Assembly: GCF_013393365.1 (NCBI RefSeq)
Contig: NZ_AP022321.1
Span: 1,874,501 to 1,938,500 of the forward strand
Origin: Veillonella nakazawae
Lineage (GTDB): Bacteria; Bacillota; Negativicutes; Veillonellales; Veillonellaceae
Direction of reading: 5' to 3'
DNA length: 64,000 nt
Notes under the pieces: model-generated
What the model was told of the DNA's origin: nothing
What the model saw: only the letters and a program-made list of their open reading frames with translations
The model's database searches: none
Program-made: the position numbers and the translations under genes
Part shown: piece after piece, positions 18,605 through 26,847 of the stretch
Layout of the letters: each line of letters opens with the position of its first letter
Position numbering within the stretch: position 1 is the stretch's first letter

Positions 18605-18674
18605 AAGCCGCGTGTATGTTACGCACATACCCCATACCATAATTAACAGTTTCATACAGGCTACAGTTTGCTTT
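18605..18674. repeat. Cassette-end repeat, copy 4 (degenerate)
   Basis: AGCCGCGTGTATGTTACGC..., then CAGTTTCATACAGGCTACAG and TTTGCTTT, abutting the end of the TNT-immunity-like gene. Confidence 0.65.
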
Positions 18675-18677
18675 TTT

Positions 18678-18917
18678 TCATTCAAAAGAAAATTTTAACA
18701 TTTTTGATAAGCGATTTATAAAATATAGAATTGCCAAATGTTCATCTTGGCAACAATATTCTTCGGTTCTCAATCCTCTTTCAGAATAGAATATATGCCA
18801 TTTTTTATTTTCTTCAACAATACATAATGATTCATCATTTACTTCATTGATTGAGTAACTATCTTCTGGTACTCCTTTACTTTTAAGATATGAATTCAAT
18901 TCATTAATTTTTAACAT
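18678..18917 (-). CDS. Small immunity protein beside a TNT toxin remnant
   Basis: A 79-aa protein from the ATG at 18917 after GAGGTGAAAATAGGAAA. It reads MLKINELNSYLKSKGVPEDS, then YSINEVNDESLCIVEENKKW and HIFYSERGLRTEEY. Size, position and helix-strand layout match the small immunity factors of TNT-type NAD glycohydrolases (IFT, Rv3902c type). The frame runs on upstream without a stop into the toxin remnant, so a read-through fusion of 160 residues could also be made. Confidence 0.55.
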   Translation of the reverse strand: MLKINELNSYLKSKGVPEDSYSINEVNDESLCIVEENKKWHIFYSERGLRTEEYCCQDEHLAILYFINRLSKMLKFSFE

Positions 18918-19280
18918 TTTCCTATTTTCACCTCTTCCAGATGCCCAGATTCTATATGATTTAAAAGATTTTGGTAATTCATACTGTGTCCCTAATCCAA
19001 TCTCTCCGAACAACGGCATAATTTTACTTGCAGCTACATTATCAATAGGTTTCAGTACCCTATATATGGTATAAGGCTTTCGATTAAAACCAAGAGGTAA
19101 CGCTCTCATAGGGTATGATGTTCCTACTGGAGATACGATTGTCTCCGCCTGAAAGCCCAATCGGATCCTGATTCACAAACTGACCCGTATCAGGCTTATA
19201 ATACCTGAAGAAGTTGTAATGCAGCCCCGTCTCACGATCAACATATTGGTTTTGCAGGCGGAAGGCTTACTAAAGGATGG
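18918..19280 (-). pseudogene. Rhs end plus TNT-type NADase domain remnant
   Basis: The Rhs end reads [20 protein letters not shown] and [14 protein letters not shown] up to about 19150. In another frame follows the core of a TNT (tuberculosis necrotizing toxin, NAD+ glycohydrolase) domain: [53 protein letters not shown]. This keeps the GTxyxxRALP and FGxxGxGTQY motifs but lacks the N-terminal RFG part, and a frameshift separates it from the core. It ends fused in frame to the immunity gene. Confidence 0.7.
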
Positions 19281-19350
19281 ATAAGTGAGGGTTTAGAATT
19301 TCAGACTGCTTTTGGGGTTTGTTAGATTTTGAAATTAATCCACACTTATA

Positions 19351-19764
19351 CTAAATATTATAATGAATGATTTTTAACTCTATTCCTAACTCAGATAATA
19401 ATTGAATTTGTTTTAAGGAGATTTTATATTCACGAGTAGCCTCATCGTTGGCCCAGCTGTAAATTATAAGCTCTTTATTTAGCTTATATTTTTTAAATAT
19501 ATAGTTTAAATTTTTCTTTATGTCTTCTATTTTTTGTATAATTTTATTAATTTTTTCATTTGAATTTTCCTCTTTATCTATACCAAAAGAATAGTAAGAG
19601 TGTTGAATTATAAATTGAACCTTTTTGTTTGGTGAGGTAAATAAATCGCCCTTACTATAAAACTCAGCATTTTTAATATTAAGTATTTTGTCTATTTCTC
19701 TCATGTTAATATAATCATTTGATTCCATATAAAATGTTACTTCAATTGAATTATTCAGCATCAT
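19351..19764 (-). CDS. Immunity-type protein, unrecognised (137-138 aa)
   Basis: The family is not recognised. It has an N-terminal beta-strand (IEVTFYMES), a middle helix rich in Lys and Ile (KINKIIQKIEDIKKNLNY) and a strand-helix end. The frame opens at a TTG (19773); the paired ATGs at 19764/19761, overlapping the stop region of the toxin pseudogene, are likelier starts. Its position directly behind a nearly whole toxin domain marks it as the immunity gene. Confidence 0.55.
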   Translation of the reverse strand: MMLNNSIEVTFYMESNDYINMREIDKILNIKNAEFYSKGDLFTSPNKKVQFIIQHSYYSFGIDKEENSNEKINKIIQKIEDIKKNLNYIFKKYKLNKELIIYSWANDEATREYKISLKQIQLLSELGIELKIIHYNI

Positions 19765-20410
19765 CGCAACCAATTCTTGTTCTAATAAATTCAGAAGAAT
19801 TTTTTCTTCTTAATAAAAGTTCTCCAGTTTTATTTTGTTTATAAACATCATAATGAGATACGGCTCGTTTACCAAGATAATCAGCTTTAAACGCATGTGG
19901 ATCTGTGCCTATTTGATCTAAAATCCATTGCGATTCTTTTTGGTTAATTAGTTTACTATCTTTTGTATCTCCGTCATTACAACCAGACGACAATCCATAT
20001 AAATCTACCCAAGCTTATACATTTTGAGAATAGTTATAAAAATTGCTTCTTCCCCACAAACCAATCGGATCCTGATTCACAAACCGACCCGCATCAGGCT
20101 CATAATACCTGAAAAAATTGTAATGCAGACCCGTTTCACGGTCGGCGTACTGGTTTTGAAGCCGGAACGGCTGGTATGCGCTATCCTTTACCTTGGTTTC
20201 CTCTTTCAGACGACCCCAGCCGGTATAGTTGCCGAACCATAAGAGGTTGCCGTCTTTATTGGTCATCTCGCGTGGAATACCGATTTGATTGCAGTGGAAG
20301 TAGTAGGTTTGTTGGCGGCTTTCGCCGTCTTCGTTGGTCCAATTGCGTACCTGCGCCAAGGGTTCGTAGCTGTCGTATTGTAAGTGTCGGTAATGGTTTT
20401 GGGCAGCCAT
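19751..20410 (-). pseudogene. Rhs core end with complete small toxin domain, one nonsense codon
   Basis: The best preserved cassette. It reads from SYEPLAQVRNWTNEDGESRQ through [40 protein letters not shown] and [20 protein letters not shown] to QNV, then TAA at 20015-20017. The same frame then continues AWVDLYGLSSGC and a toxin domain of about 70 residues, HAFKADYLGKRAVSHYDVYK, TGELLLRRKNSSEFIRT. That domain resembles the small polymorphic toxin type 33 family (weak, by eye). Only the single stop interrupts it. The N-terminal bulk of an Rhs protein is absent. Confidence 0.75.
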
Positions 20411-20476
20411 CGGGCGTTTTAGCCGTAGCTGGTGGTGTAACCGGCGGGATCGGTGATATTGATGGCGATTTGGTAG

Positions 20477-20488
20477 AGGTCGTCTGAA
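20477..20488 (+). other. Exact Neisseria-type DNA uptake sequence AGGTCGTCTGAA
   Basis: A perfect 12-mer of the AG-mucDUS dialect known from Neisseria mucosa-type species, 12 bases downstream of the TPR immunity gene's stop. It is followed by AAATATC, a context also found at 31980 and 33648. Confidence 0.8.
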
Positions 20489-20499
20489 AATATCAAATC

Positions 20500-20952
20500 T
20501 TACTTTTGGTTTTTTTTCTTAGGATTTAATTCGTCTTTACGCTGCTTATAAAACTGCCAATATTTTTTGTCCTCAATACTAAATGGATAATATCCAGCAT
20601 CATTATAAGCAATATCAAAATATTTATAAGCTTCATCATATTTTTCAAGGTCATAATAAAAAATACCAGCTAACAGATACGTCCCTGCATTAGTGGTTCC
20701 TAAGTCAGCAACACTTAAAGCAATACTCAGCCATTCCTTAGCCTGTTCATATTTTTGATTTTTATAATACAACTCAAACAAAGCAATCGTAACCATTGTC
20801 GTTGGATGCGCCCATTGGGTTACTGGCTTGGGTATTAGCTCAAATGCTTCTTTTAATAACTTTTCTTGTTCTAAAAAAGGTTTATTATAAGTCTCACAGA
20901 CTAAATCATTAATCTTTGATTCTAATTCTGGATTAACTGCATCTAAATTCAT
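20500..20952 (-). CDS. TPR-type immunity protein, paralog A
   Basis: About 150 aa with helical tetratricopeptide repeats: QKYEQAKEWLSIALSVADLG, GIFYYDLEKYDEAYKYFDIA. The last 30 residues (EDKKYWQFYKQRKDELNPKK) are almost identical to the protein at 32003-32455, with clear similarity along the whole length. The start MNLDAVNPEL (20952) aligns with the paralog's MYLDQVNYEL; an ATG three codons earlier is closer to GAGGAG. A toxin scrap with an HNH-like end lies upstream. Confidence 0.7.
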   Translation of the reverse strand: MNLDAVNPELESKINDLVCETYNKPFLEQEKLLKEAFELIPKPVTQWAHPTTMVTIALFELYYKNQKYEQAKEWLSIALSVADLGTTNAGTYLLAGIFYYDLEKYDEAYKYFDIAYNDAGYYPFSIEDKKYWQFYKQRKDELNPKKKNQK

Positions 20953-21005
20953 AGCATACAACTCCTCAATAAAAATGAAACAATGTCAAATGTAAATTTT
21001 ATATG

Positions 21006-21150
21006 TCAATCATGACCATAATTAGATTTCTGTCTTGGTCCGATTGGGTCAGTCATATCGTATCTACTTCGATTTTGTGCGCCACGAGAACAGTTTCTAC
21101 CTTTTTCAAGCCTATAGTTATTTGAATCTCTCATCCATGACCTGACTTCA
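21006..21150 (-). pseudogene. Toxin C-terminal scrap
   Basis: Forty-seven codons to TGA: RSWMRDSNNYRLEKGRNCSR, GAQNRSRYDMTDPIGPRQKS, NYGHD. The basic RSWxRDSNNY and NRSRYDM segments look like a nuclease toxin end. The 5' side is lost. Confidence 0.55.
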
Positions 21151-21163
21151 GGCGATTTGGTAG

Positions 21164-21285
21164 AGGACGTCTGAAAAAAGGTTATCTCTACTCAACAACC
21201 CAATCGATTCCTGATTAAACAAACTGCCAAGTTTGAGGTTCGTAGTAACGTATCAAGTTGTAATGTAGATAAGTCTCCTAGTTTC
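21164..21285 (-). pseudogene. Short Rhs core scrap next to a degenerate uptake sequence
   Basis: ETYLHYNLIRYYEPQTWQFV followed by a stop, a drifted copy of [32 protein letters not shown] at 21164-21175, one base off AGGTCGTCTGAA, lies at its 3' side. Confidence 0.55.
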
Positions 21286-21346
21286 CTTACACTAATATAT
21301 CCGTAATCGTAGAGAGGAAATCTAAAATAATACCTAAATATAAATT

Positions 21347-21688
21347 TTAAAATTCAATGTAATCATCATTATCCATGTAATAATTTAGAGCATCAATAAA
21401 TTGATCTTTTGTAAAATTTGGATACCGTTGATACCGTTCATCTAAGTCATCGTAAACATCCATAAATACATCCCCACTACATAAAATATCTTATCCATTC
21501 ATTATTTTTGGGCCGTTATCTAAATAACAAACCGTCTCTAAATCAAGAATACTCTCATCTTTATCAGAAGAAATATATATGTATGGAAATTTGGCAAATT
21601 TATCAGTATCATCATCATTGAATAATCTAGCACAATCAATAACTTCTGATATACTAATTTTTCTTCTATAAAATTTATCTAAATTCAT
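21347..21688 (-). pseudogene. Immunity gene split by one in-frame stop
   Basis: The first 65 codons (ISEVIDCARLFNDDDTDKFA, YISSDKDESILDLETVCYLD) end at TAA 21491-21493. The frame then continues for 47 codons (VYDDLDERYQRYPNFTKDQF, DALNYYMDNDDYIEF). Together they make one acidic protein of about 113 aa with a strand FPYIYIS and a C-terminal helix. It resembles a family of small immunity proteins found behind HNH toxins, and such a toxin scrap lies upstream. One base change inactivated it. Confidence 0.6.
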
Positions 21689-21711
21689 TTTTTGTTCCTT
21701 CTATGATTAAA

Positions 21712-22075
21712 TTAACATTTAGCTAATGGTTTACCAGTGCGATCGTTTAATTTTCCTCGTTGACCTGGTCTACCACCTCCCCATATACTTCTTCCACCTT
21801 TTCTTTGTGGGTGATATAGACCATGATTTCTTCTATGGTCATTATAATTAACCAGTACCAACCTTTTTGTATCCTCATGATGATGCCACGTTAGTCCCTG
21901 TTTATTTTTACCTTTTCTCCAATCGGGACTTGAACTCATATCTCCAGATCTCGGTATTTCCCGCGGGCTTTTTGATTTCGGCGCAGACGAGTTGGTTTTC
22001 TAAATCGTATTAGTAATATTGGTTTTCACCATTAGGCAGCTGGCGGTAGATCAGGTTGCCCAATGCGTGAATGAG
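21712..22075 (-). pseudogene. Rhs core scrap plus HNH nuclease toxin end
   Basis: The upstream part reads ALGNLIYRQLPNGENQYY, a stop, then YDLENQLVCAEIKKPAGNTE, from the YD-repeat core. After a frame change follow 75 codons: DWRKGKNKQGLTWHHHEDTK, RLVLVNYNDHRRNHGLYHPQ, ending KPLAKC. TWHHH...LV...H...H is the metal-binding pattern of HNH/WHH-type nuclease toxins. No intact gene remains. Confidence 0.7.
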
Positions 22076-22096
22076 AAATTTTTAAAGGACGAATGT

Positions 22097-22108
22097 TTCA
22101 GACGGCCT
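22097..22108 (-). other. Exact Neisseria-type uptake sequence AGGCCGTCTGAA
   Basis: The plus strand reads TTCAGACGGCCT, the complement of the 12-mer AG-DUS used by several commensal Neisseria. A degenerate inverted pair follows at 22148-22185. Confidence 0.8.
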
Positions 22109-22147
22109 TGATGCTGATCAATAATCGGATTATTAAAGAACCAATAT

Positions 22148-22185
22148 TTCAGACAGTCTCAAAGAACGGAGTGAGACTGTCTGAA
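22148..22185. repeat. Hairpin from a drifted uptake-sequence pair
   Basis: TTCAGACAGTCTC and GAGACTGTCTGAA form a perfect 13-bp stem around 12 bases. Each arm is two bases off the uptake 12-mer; the arms have changed together and kept pairing, which suggests the hairpin itself is useful, probably as a terminator. Confidence 0.65.
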
Positions 22186-22189
22186 AAAC

Positions 22190-22258
22190 AGAAACCGCGT
22201 GCATACCGCATACACCCTACGTCAGGATTGAAGATTTTGTGCGGGCTACGGCTTGCTA
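22190..22258. repeat. Cassette-end repeat, copy 5
   Basis: The fullest copy: AAACCGCGTGCATACCGC, ATACACCCTACGTCAGGATT, GAAGATTTTGTGC, GGGCTACGGCTTGCT. It touches the stop codon of the SUKH gene at 22256. Confidence 0.85.
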
Positions 22259-22642
22259 ATAATTAAACATTCCTTTTTTTACTAATAGAAAGTCTTCTAA
22301 AGAAGATGATATTTTTTCTAAGGAGTCTTCACTCATTACTCCCATGCCGACAGCAAAAATATTTTGATTTTTATTATCCATCAGAATGGCAACCCCTCCA
22401 CCATTATCTCCAATCATAAGAAAATTCGGCAAATATTCTTTTACTTCATAGTCAATATTCCTTTGTTGGATATCCTCGGCTTCCAAAAGGGTTATCTCAT
22501 CTCCAAATAATCCATTGCTTAGTTCTAAAAATTGAAGATATGAAGGATATAAAATATGCCACTCTGGAGGTAACATTTTTATAGCTTGGCTAGTAGCAGG
22601 ATTATTTAAAGTATATAAGGCTTCTAATTCATGTCTATTCAT
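22256..22642 (-). CDS. SMI1/KNR4 (SUKH) family immunity protein
   Basis: A 128-aa protein of the SUKH superfamily, the commonest immunity fold in polymorphic toxin systems. It shows LSNGLFGDEITLLEAEDIQQ (residues 41-60), then YEVKEYLPNFLMIGDNGGGV and an end with IFAVGMGVMSEDSLEKIS. This is the order P-x-x-YxxFLxxxNG, ylP-x-x-x-IGdnGGG of the family. A toxin tail overlaps its start and cassette-end repeat 5 touches its stop. Confidence 0.8.
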   Translation of the reverse strand: MNRHELEALYTLNNPATSQAIKMLPPEWHILYPSYLQFLELSNGLFGDEITLLEAEDIQQRNIDYEVKEYLPNFLMIGDNGGGVAILMDNKNQNIFAVGMGVMSEDSLEKISSSLEDFLLVKKGMFNY

Positions 22643-22647
22643 TTTAA

Positions 22648-22750
22648 AGTGCTCCTAGTTCTCTGAAATACGTGTAACTTTGACTTAGTGCTCGTTTAAT
22701 AACCTTTTATATTTCGATATCTGCCGTACGGGTGGATATCCTGACTAATA
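22648..22750 (-). pseudogene. Toxin C-terminal scrap
   Basis: One frame reads ISTRTADIEI, a stop, then KVIKRALSQSYTYFRELGAL and TAA two bases before the SUKH gene's ATG. Short and interrupted; kept because of its position. Confidence 0.4.
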
Positions 22751-22761
22751 TTTCACTATCA

Positions 22762-23166
22762 CTAGCGATATTTTTTTCTTGGGTCTTTAAAAGTTCCTAT
22801 AAACTTCAAATCATTGTAAAGTTTATCTGGATTTTCCTCATAAAATGTTGCATTAGAATAGTAATATAAAGAATTACCTTCATTTATTCCTTTCTCTTTT
22901 GCTACTTTCACAATATCTTTTATAACTTTATTGGAGTGTGCCCCAACTTCTTCTGCTAACACTTCAACTGGCACAATTTCCCCATTATCTGTCTGGAATG
23001 CCACAAAATAATCGGAATCAATAAATGAAACTCCAAAATCTGCAAAAGCTGGACAATGAGAATCTGAGTCCTCCATTCCATCTGTATATTCATTAAACTC
23101 ATCAGGTGTTTTAAAAGATGTCCCCATCCACACAGAAATCATATCTTTAGTTGTTGAATCAATCAT
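22762..23166 (-). CDS. Immunity protein, Imm22-like
   Basis: A 134-aa acidic protein. The order ISVWMGTSFKTPDEFNEYTD, CPAFADFGVSFIDSDYFVAF, a helix EEVGAHSNKVIKDIVKVAKE, GNSLYYYSNATFYEENPDK and the end FIGTFKDP follows the Imm22 family, known beside Rhs and CDI-type toxins (VSiWxGxFxSxEEfxxY start, FIGxF end). Upstream is an Rhs end in frame with a toxin tail. Confidence 0.7.
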   Translation of the reverse strand: MIDSTTKDMISVWMGTSFKTPDEFNEYTDGMEDSDSHCPAFADFGVSFIDSDYFVAFQTDNGEIVPVEVLAEEVGAHSNKVIKDIVKVAKEKGINEGNSLYYYSNATFYEENPDKLYNDLKFIGTFKDPRKKYR

Positions 23167-23237
23167 ATAAGATCCTCTCTTTGTTCATAAATAATAATAA
23201 TTATATTTTAACATAATAGGGTATTAATCTATATTCC

Positions 23238-23635
23238 TCAACATCCCCCAACAGATTTTTTACCACCACGAGTAAACTTTTCAGCAAAATTCTTAATCCT
23301 CATGATGGCACCACGTTTAGTTTTTGCTCCTTCCAATTTATCAGCCATTGAAACGGGGAACCATTCATGGAATCCTCCACCAGCCAACCCAATCGGATTC
23401 TGATTAACACTTCCCCTGCATCAGTCTCATAATACCTGAAGAAGTTGTAATGCAGCCCCGTCTCACGGTCGGCATACTGGTCCAGTTGCATACCTGTGCC
23501 AAGGGGTCGTAACGATCGTATTCGTAGCAAGACACCAGTCCCTCGGGCTGACTGTGTTCGAACATAATATGGTTTCGGTAGGCGAAACCGCGCAGCTTTT
23601 TACCGTCGCGTCCGTAAACGGTAGTGAGAAGTTGA
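23238..23635 (-). pseudogene. Rhs core scrap with a toxin tail
   Basis: The core begins VYGRDGKKLRGFAYRNHIMF, EGLVSCYEYDRYDPLAQVCN; a deletion joins it to [20 protein letters not shown], and a small frameshift follows. Then IGLAGGGFHEWFPVSMADKL, EGAKTKRGAIMRIKNFAEKF, TRGGKKSVGGC and TGA. The toxin part is about 40 residues, starts right at the Rhs joint and keeps only its end (FHEW...). Confidence 0.7.
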
Positions 23636-23653
23636 ATTGTTAAAGAACGAGAA

Positions 23654-23695
23654 AGGCCGTCTGAAAAGGTTTAGGATAGTGTTTTCAGACGGCAT
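23654..23695. repeat. Inverted pair of exact Neisseria uptake sequences
   Basis: AGGCCGTCTGAA at 23654-23665 and TTCAGACGGCAT at 23684-23695. The first is the AG dialect; the second is the complement of ATGCCGTCTGAA, the 12-mer of the meningococcal dialect. They form a 10-bp stem around 18 bases, as uptake-sequence terminators do in Neisseria. It lies downstream of the Rhs scrap and upstream of the SUKH gene's stop side. Confidence 0.85.
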
Positions 23696-23757
23696 GATGT
23701 TATTTTTGTTAGATTTGCTAAATGATAAATATTTTTAAAATTGGTTATCCAAATTTT

Positions 23758-24258
23758 TTAAATTTCCTCTAGTTTTTCTTTCATCAAGTTTTCTAGCCAG
23801 TCTTCAAATTTTTCAAATTCCGTATCCTCTTCCCACTCTTCAGGAGGAATATCGGGAAAAAAAACACCAAAATTTTCATTTTCTTTTGTAAGAAGGAAAC
23901 CAGCTTGCTCGCCAGTTCTTGGAATGGAAATTGTAATTAAGATATTAGGGAATAAATTACAATCAGTTCCTTCAAAAACTTGTTGTGACCAATCATAAAG
24001 TTCGTTAGGAGCTAAAAAATCGAATCCAGGTAGTAACTCATCTTGAAACAAAGTACAAGATCCTACTGTTAGAAGAAATTCTCTATATATATTAGGGAAT
24101 TTGACTTTATATTTTTTCTCAAAATCATTTATCTCATTTATAGAAACATCATATCTTTTTTTAAAAATAAAATTTGATTTTCCATAAGTAATTAAGTTTC
24201 CATTACTAGATTTGATTAAATCTTGTATATCCACAAGAATTTTTTTGAAATTATCCAT
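23758..24258 (-). CDS. SMI1/KNR4 (SUKH) family immunity protein
   Basis: A 166-aa protein. The N-terminal part has VSINEINDFEKKYKVKFP, IYREFLLTVGSCTLFQD, the classical SUKH opening (I..FE...g..lP..Y..fL...gg). A later strand LFPNILITISIPRTGEQAG and an acidic C-terminal helix (EEDTEFEKFEDWLENLMKE) complete the fold. Distinct in sequence from the other SUKH genes of the island. Confidence 0.75.
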   Translation of the reverse strand: MDNFKKILVDIQDLIKSSNGNLITYGKSNFIFKKRYDVSINEINDFEKKYKVKFPNIYREFLLTVGSCTLFQDELLPGFDFLAPNELYDWSQQVFEGTDCNLFPNILITISIPRTGEQAGFLLTKENENFGVFFPDIPPEEWEEDTEFEKFEDWLENLMKEKLEEI

Positions 24259-24339
24259 AAATTAATATCCTTTATTCAATTTTTATATCTATTATCTAGG
24301 AACAATCTGGTTAATTATTCCTGTTGGGGTACTATATGG

Positions 24340-24700
24340 CAAATGTGTTCGTAGGGCAGCCCCGTCTCACGATCGGCATACTAGTTTTACAATCGGAAGG
24401 GTTGGTATGCGCTATCCGTTACCTTGGTTTCCTCTTTCAGATGCCCCCATGCGGTATATTAGCCGTACCATAAGAGATTGCCGTCCTTATCGGTCATCTC
24501 TCTCGGGATGCTGATTTGGTAGCAGTGGAAGTAGTGGGTTTGTTGTCAGCTTTCGCCGTCTTCGGTTGACCAGTCGTGGACTTGCGCCAAGGGTTCATAG
24601 CTTTCGGGATCGGTGTAGATATAGGTATATTTGCCGTCCCAAACGAAGCGGGTTTCATCTTCGAGATTGTCTGAAAGGCAGAAACTGCCTACGTTCCGCA
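24340..24700 (-). pseudogene. Rhs core scrap with several stops
   Basis: From right to left: DETRFVWDGKYTYIYTDPES, YEPLAQVHDWSTEDGES, stop, QQTHYFHCYQISIPREMTDK, DGNLLWYG, stop, YTAWGHLKEETKVTDSAYQP, stop, NQYADRETGLPYE. Same core as the other scraps but older decay; no toxin part remains before the SUKH gene. Confidence 0.7.
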
Positions 24701-24750
24701 CGCACCCTACGTTGGGATTGATGGTTTTGTGTGGGCTTCGGCTTGCTAGA
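24672..24750. repeat. Cassette-end repeat, copy 6
   Basis: CGCACGCACCCTACGTTGGG, ATTGATGGTTTTGTGTG, GGGCTTCGGCTTGCT (one base off). About 145 bases before the end of the 142-aa gene. Confidence 0.75.
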
Positions 24751-24894
24751 CTCAACCTACGCTTGGTGTTAGTTTTACATAAACTAATGAGCAATATAAA
24801 ACGTCTAAATATTTGAAAGATTTATATTTTAGAGTTTTTTGTATTTGAAAAAAGGGGACCTTGTGGGGAAGGCTTGACCTAATTACGTTTATTT

Positions 24895-25323
24895 TTATGA
24901 GACCGAAAATTTAGAGATTCTTAAACCATCTAATTCAAATGTGAAAATAATAGAAACTCCTCCTTCTGTTTTTATCTCACACTCATGTTCCCACTCCTCC
25001 CTTGATACAAATTTCCATTTAATATCGGCAAAAGCCAAATATTGTACAAATTTTTCAATAGTTAATTTCCTATTAATTTTATATTTTTTAGCAATAGTTA
25101 CACCTTTGAAATAAGGATCTATTGATAGCAAATAAATAACTTCATCCCTAAAACCAATTTCTAATCCCTTCCAAAAAATAGAAAAACCACTTTCTATATT
25201 ATCGTCATCGTATAACCATTTAGACGAATGTTTGAATTGTTTCCGCTTTTGAAAACTACTATATGACATACCCACAGACAAATCTTCAAATCTGCCTGTT
25301 TTTAAGAAAGATGTGATATCCAT
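24895..25323 (-). CDS. Immunity-type protein, unrecognised (142 aa)
   Basis: No family recognised. The opening FLKTGRFEDLSVGMSYSSFQ followed by short strands (SGFSIFWKGLEIGFRDEVIY, LLSIDPYF) recalls a group of small immunity proteins with an fL..G.f..L..G.s....v start; the end is beta-rich (GGVSIIFTFELDGLRISKFS). It overlaps the last codons of the toxin scrap upstream. Confidence 0.5.
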   Translation of the reverse strand: MDITSFLKTGRFEDLSVGMSYSSFQKRKQFKHSSKWLYDDDNIESGFSIFWKGLEIGFRDEVIYLLSIDPYFKGVTIAKKYKINRKLTIEKFVQYLAFADIKWKFVSREEWEHECEIKTEGGVSIIFTFELDGLRISKFSVS

Positions 25324-25460
25324 AATAACCTCATTAACATTTTCCTAAATTTTTCAATTCCTCTTTTAGCTATATCCTTTCTTCTAGTGCTACTTTTTGG
25401 GTCATTTAAATCACCTTCAAAATCAGTCAGAGCCTTTTTTAGCTGATCTTTTGCTGATGA
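25302..25460 (-). pseudogene. Toxin C-terminal scrap
   Basis: About 50 codons: DQLKKALTDFEGDLNDPKSS, TRRKDIAKRGIEKFRKMLMR. A basic helical end, in a frame that runs over the start of the 142-aa gene and stops at 25302. Toxin class unknown. Confidence 0.5.
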
Positions 25461-25489
25461 GGTTGTTAAAGAACCAATATTTCAGACAA

Positions 25490-26086
25490 TTATTCTTCTT
25501 CTAAGACCATACGATTAAAACAGTCATACAAATTTTCTCCGACTAAATACATATTTTGCATCTTTTCTTCTTCAGGCATAGTTTTTCCAAAATCATCAAA
25601 ATAATCTTCTTCATCCCATTCGTTTTCATGGTACCAATAAAAAATTTGTCCTATTTTTTCCCCTTTTATACAAAGACATATCCTATCTCCGCAGTTATTC
25701 TCAGCAATAGGTAAAAAATTCGTAGGAATCCTATTTTCCATTTTTTTTATAGCATTGCTCTATGAATAGCCAGTTTGATACGATTCCCCTTCCCCATAGA
25801 AACAACCAAATTCCCCTTTCTTTATTACAACATTTTCTATTGGTGAATCAGAGGGATAACAATAGCTTGGTAGTCCATTGTTATACATGGTTAATTTATA
25901 AAATACTTCATTTAGATATGTCTCTCCTCCAAAACACGTCAAATAATCTAAATAATCAGAAAATTCTTTTCTATCAACATCTAGAAATTTTGACATTATT
26001 TTTCGTGATAAAGGATCGAAAGGCTTTGCTCCGACCCTTGCAACTCCACCCATTTTCTCAACTAAACTCTTAATTTTCATTTTCAT
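25490..26086 (-). pseudogene. SUKH-like immunity gene interrupted by one stop (paralog of 28759-29352)
   Basis: Two open parts, 108 and 83 codons, lie in the same frame and are separated only by TAG at 25760-25762. Together they align end to end with the 197-aa gene at 28759-29352: both start KMKIKSLVEKMGG, share EFSDYLDYL..FGGET and NEWDEEDYFD.FG..MPEE, and end NLYDCF.RM. The stop replaces a residue that is Ile or Ser in the paralog. An eight-T tract follows it. Second-half translation from the ATG at 25741 is possible but would lack the fold's N-terminus. Confidence 0.75.
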
Positions 26087-26117
26087 TACGCCTTTCAGTT
26101 ATAATTTTGTCAAATAA

Positions 26118-26782
26118 TCAACATTTCTTCTTAGGTTGTTTATTATGCATCACACTGACAGGACCTGTATGTCGAATACCATCATGTAAAGATTCAGGGA
26201 TCAATTGAGCCGTATTCCTACTAGAATGATGCAAAATCAGATTATTTTGTCGTAAATAGGCTTTAGTATCTTGTACCGTAATTTGGAAGGATTATTTGGG
26301 GTAAAAGGAGAATGTCCTGAAATTCCTACCCATGTTCCATCTTTTGGCTAACGCCAGCCAGGAGGTTTAGGAGTACTTTTCTTCCAATAAATCCATCCTA
26401 ATGGATCTATCCAACTTTTTGTATTGGTAGAAAATTGATAGAAATTTTCTCCTCCTGCTAACCCAATCGGATTCTGATTCACAAACCGCCCCACTTCAGG
26501 CTCGTAATACCTGAAGAAGTTGTAATGCAGTCCCGTCTCACGGTCGGCGTACTGGTTTTGAAGCCGGAAGGACTGGTATGCGGCATCCGTTACCTTGGTT
26601 TCTACTTTCAGACGATCCCGGCCGGTGTAGTTACCGAACCAAACCAGGTTGTCTTCGCCATCGGTCATCTCACGCGAGATGCCGATTTGATCGAAGTGGA
26701 AGTAGTGGGTTTGTTGGCCACTTTCTCCGTTTTCGTTGATGTGGTTTAGACAGGCGAAACCGCGTATGTGCGTACTGCTCAT
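26118..26782 (-). pseudogene. Rhs core end plus HNH-type toxin, stop and frameshift
   Basis: The core runs IRGFACLNHINENGESGQQT, GISREMTDGEDNLVWFGNYT, GRFVNQNPIGLAGGENFYQF, then the joint SWIDPLGWIYWKKSTPKPPG to TAG (26348). The frame continues PKDGTWVGISGHSPFTPNNP; after a frameshift near 26285 the end is QDTKAYLRQNNLILHHSSRN, TAQLIPESLHDGIRHTGPVS, MHNKQPKKKC. LHH...LIP..LH..I.H.G is an HNH-nuclease pattern. The first bases of a matching tail recur at 29380-29421 beside the paralogous immunity gene. Confidence 0.7.
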
Positions 26783-26826
26783 GCCCTAAGCCAGGATTGG
26801 AGGTTTCGTACGGGCTACGATTTGCT
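26760..26826. repeat. Cassette-end repeat, copy 7
   Basis: GCGTATGTGCGTACTGC, CCAGGATTGGAGGTTTCGTA, CGGGCTACGATTTGCT. It lies 22 bases before the end of the 179-aa gene. Confidence 0.75.
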
Positions 26827-26847
26827 ATAACTTACTTACAGAGTATT

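Noticed and set aside
23300-23530. Separate 76-residue protein
   Set aside because: It is the Rhs core end read through a small frameshift; the true toxin frame is the neighbouring one.
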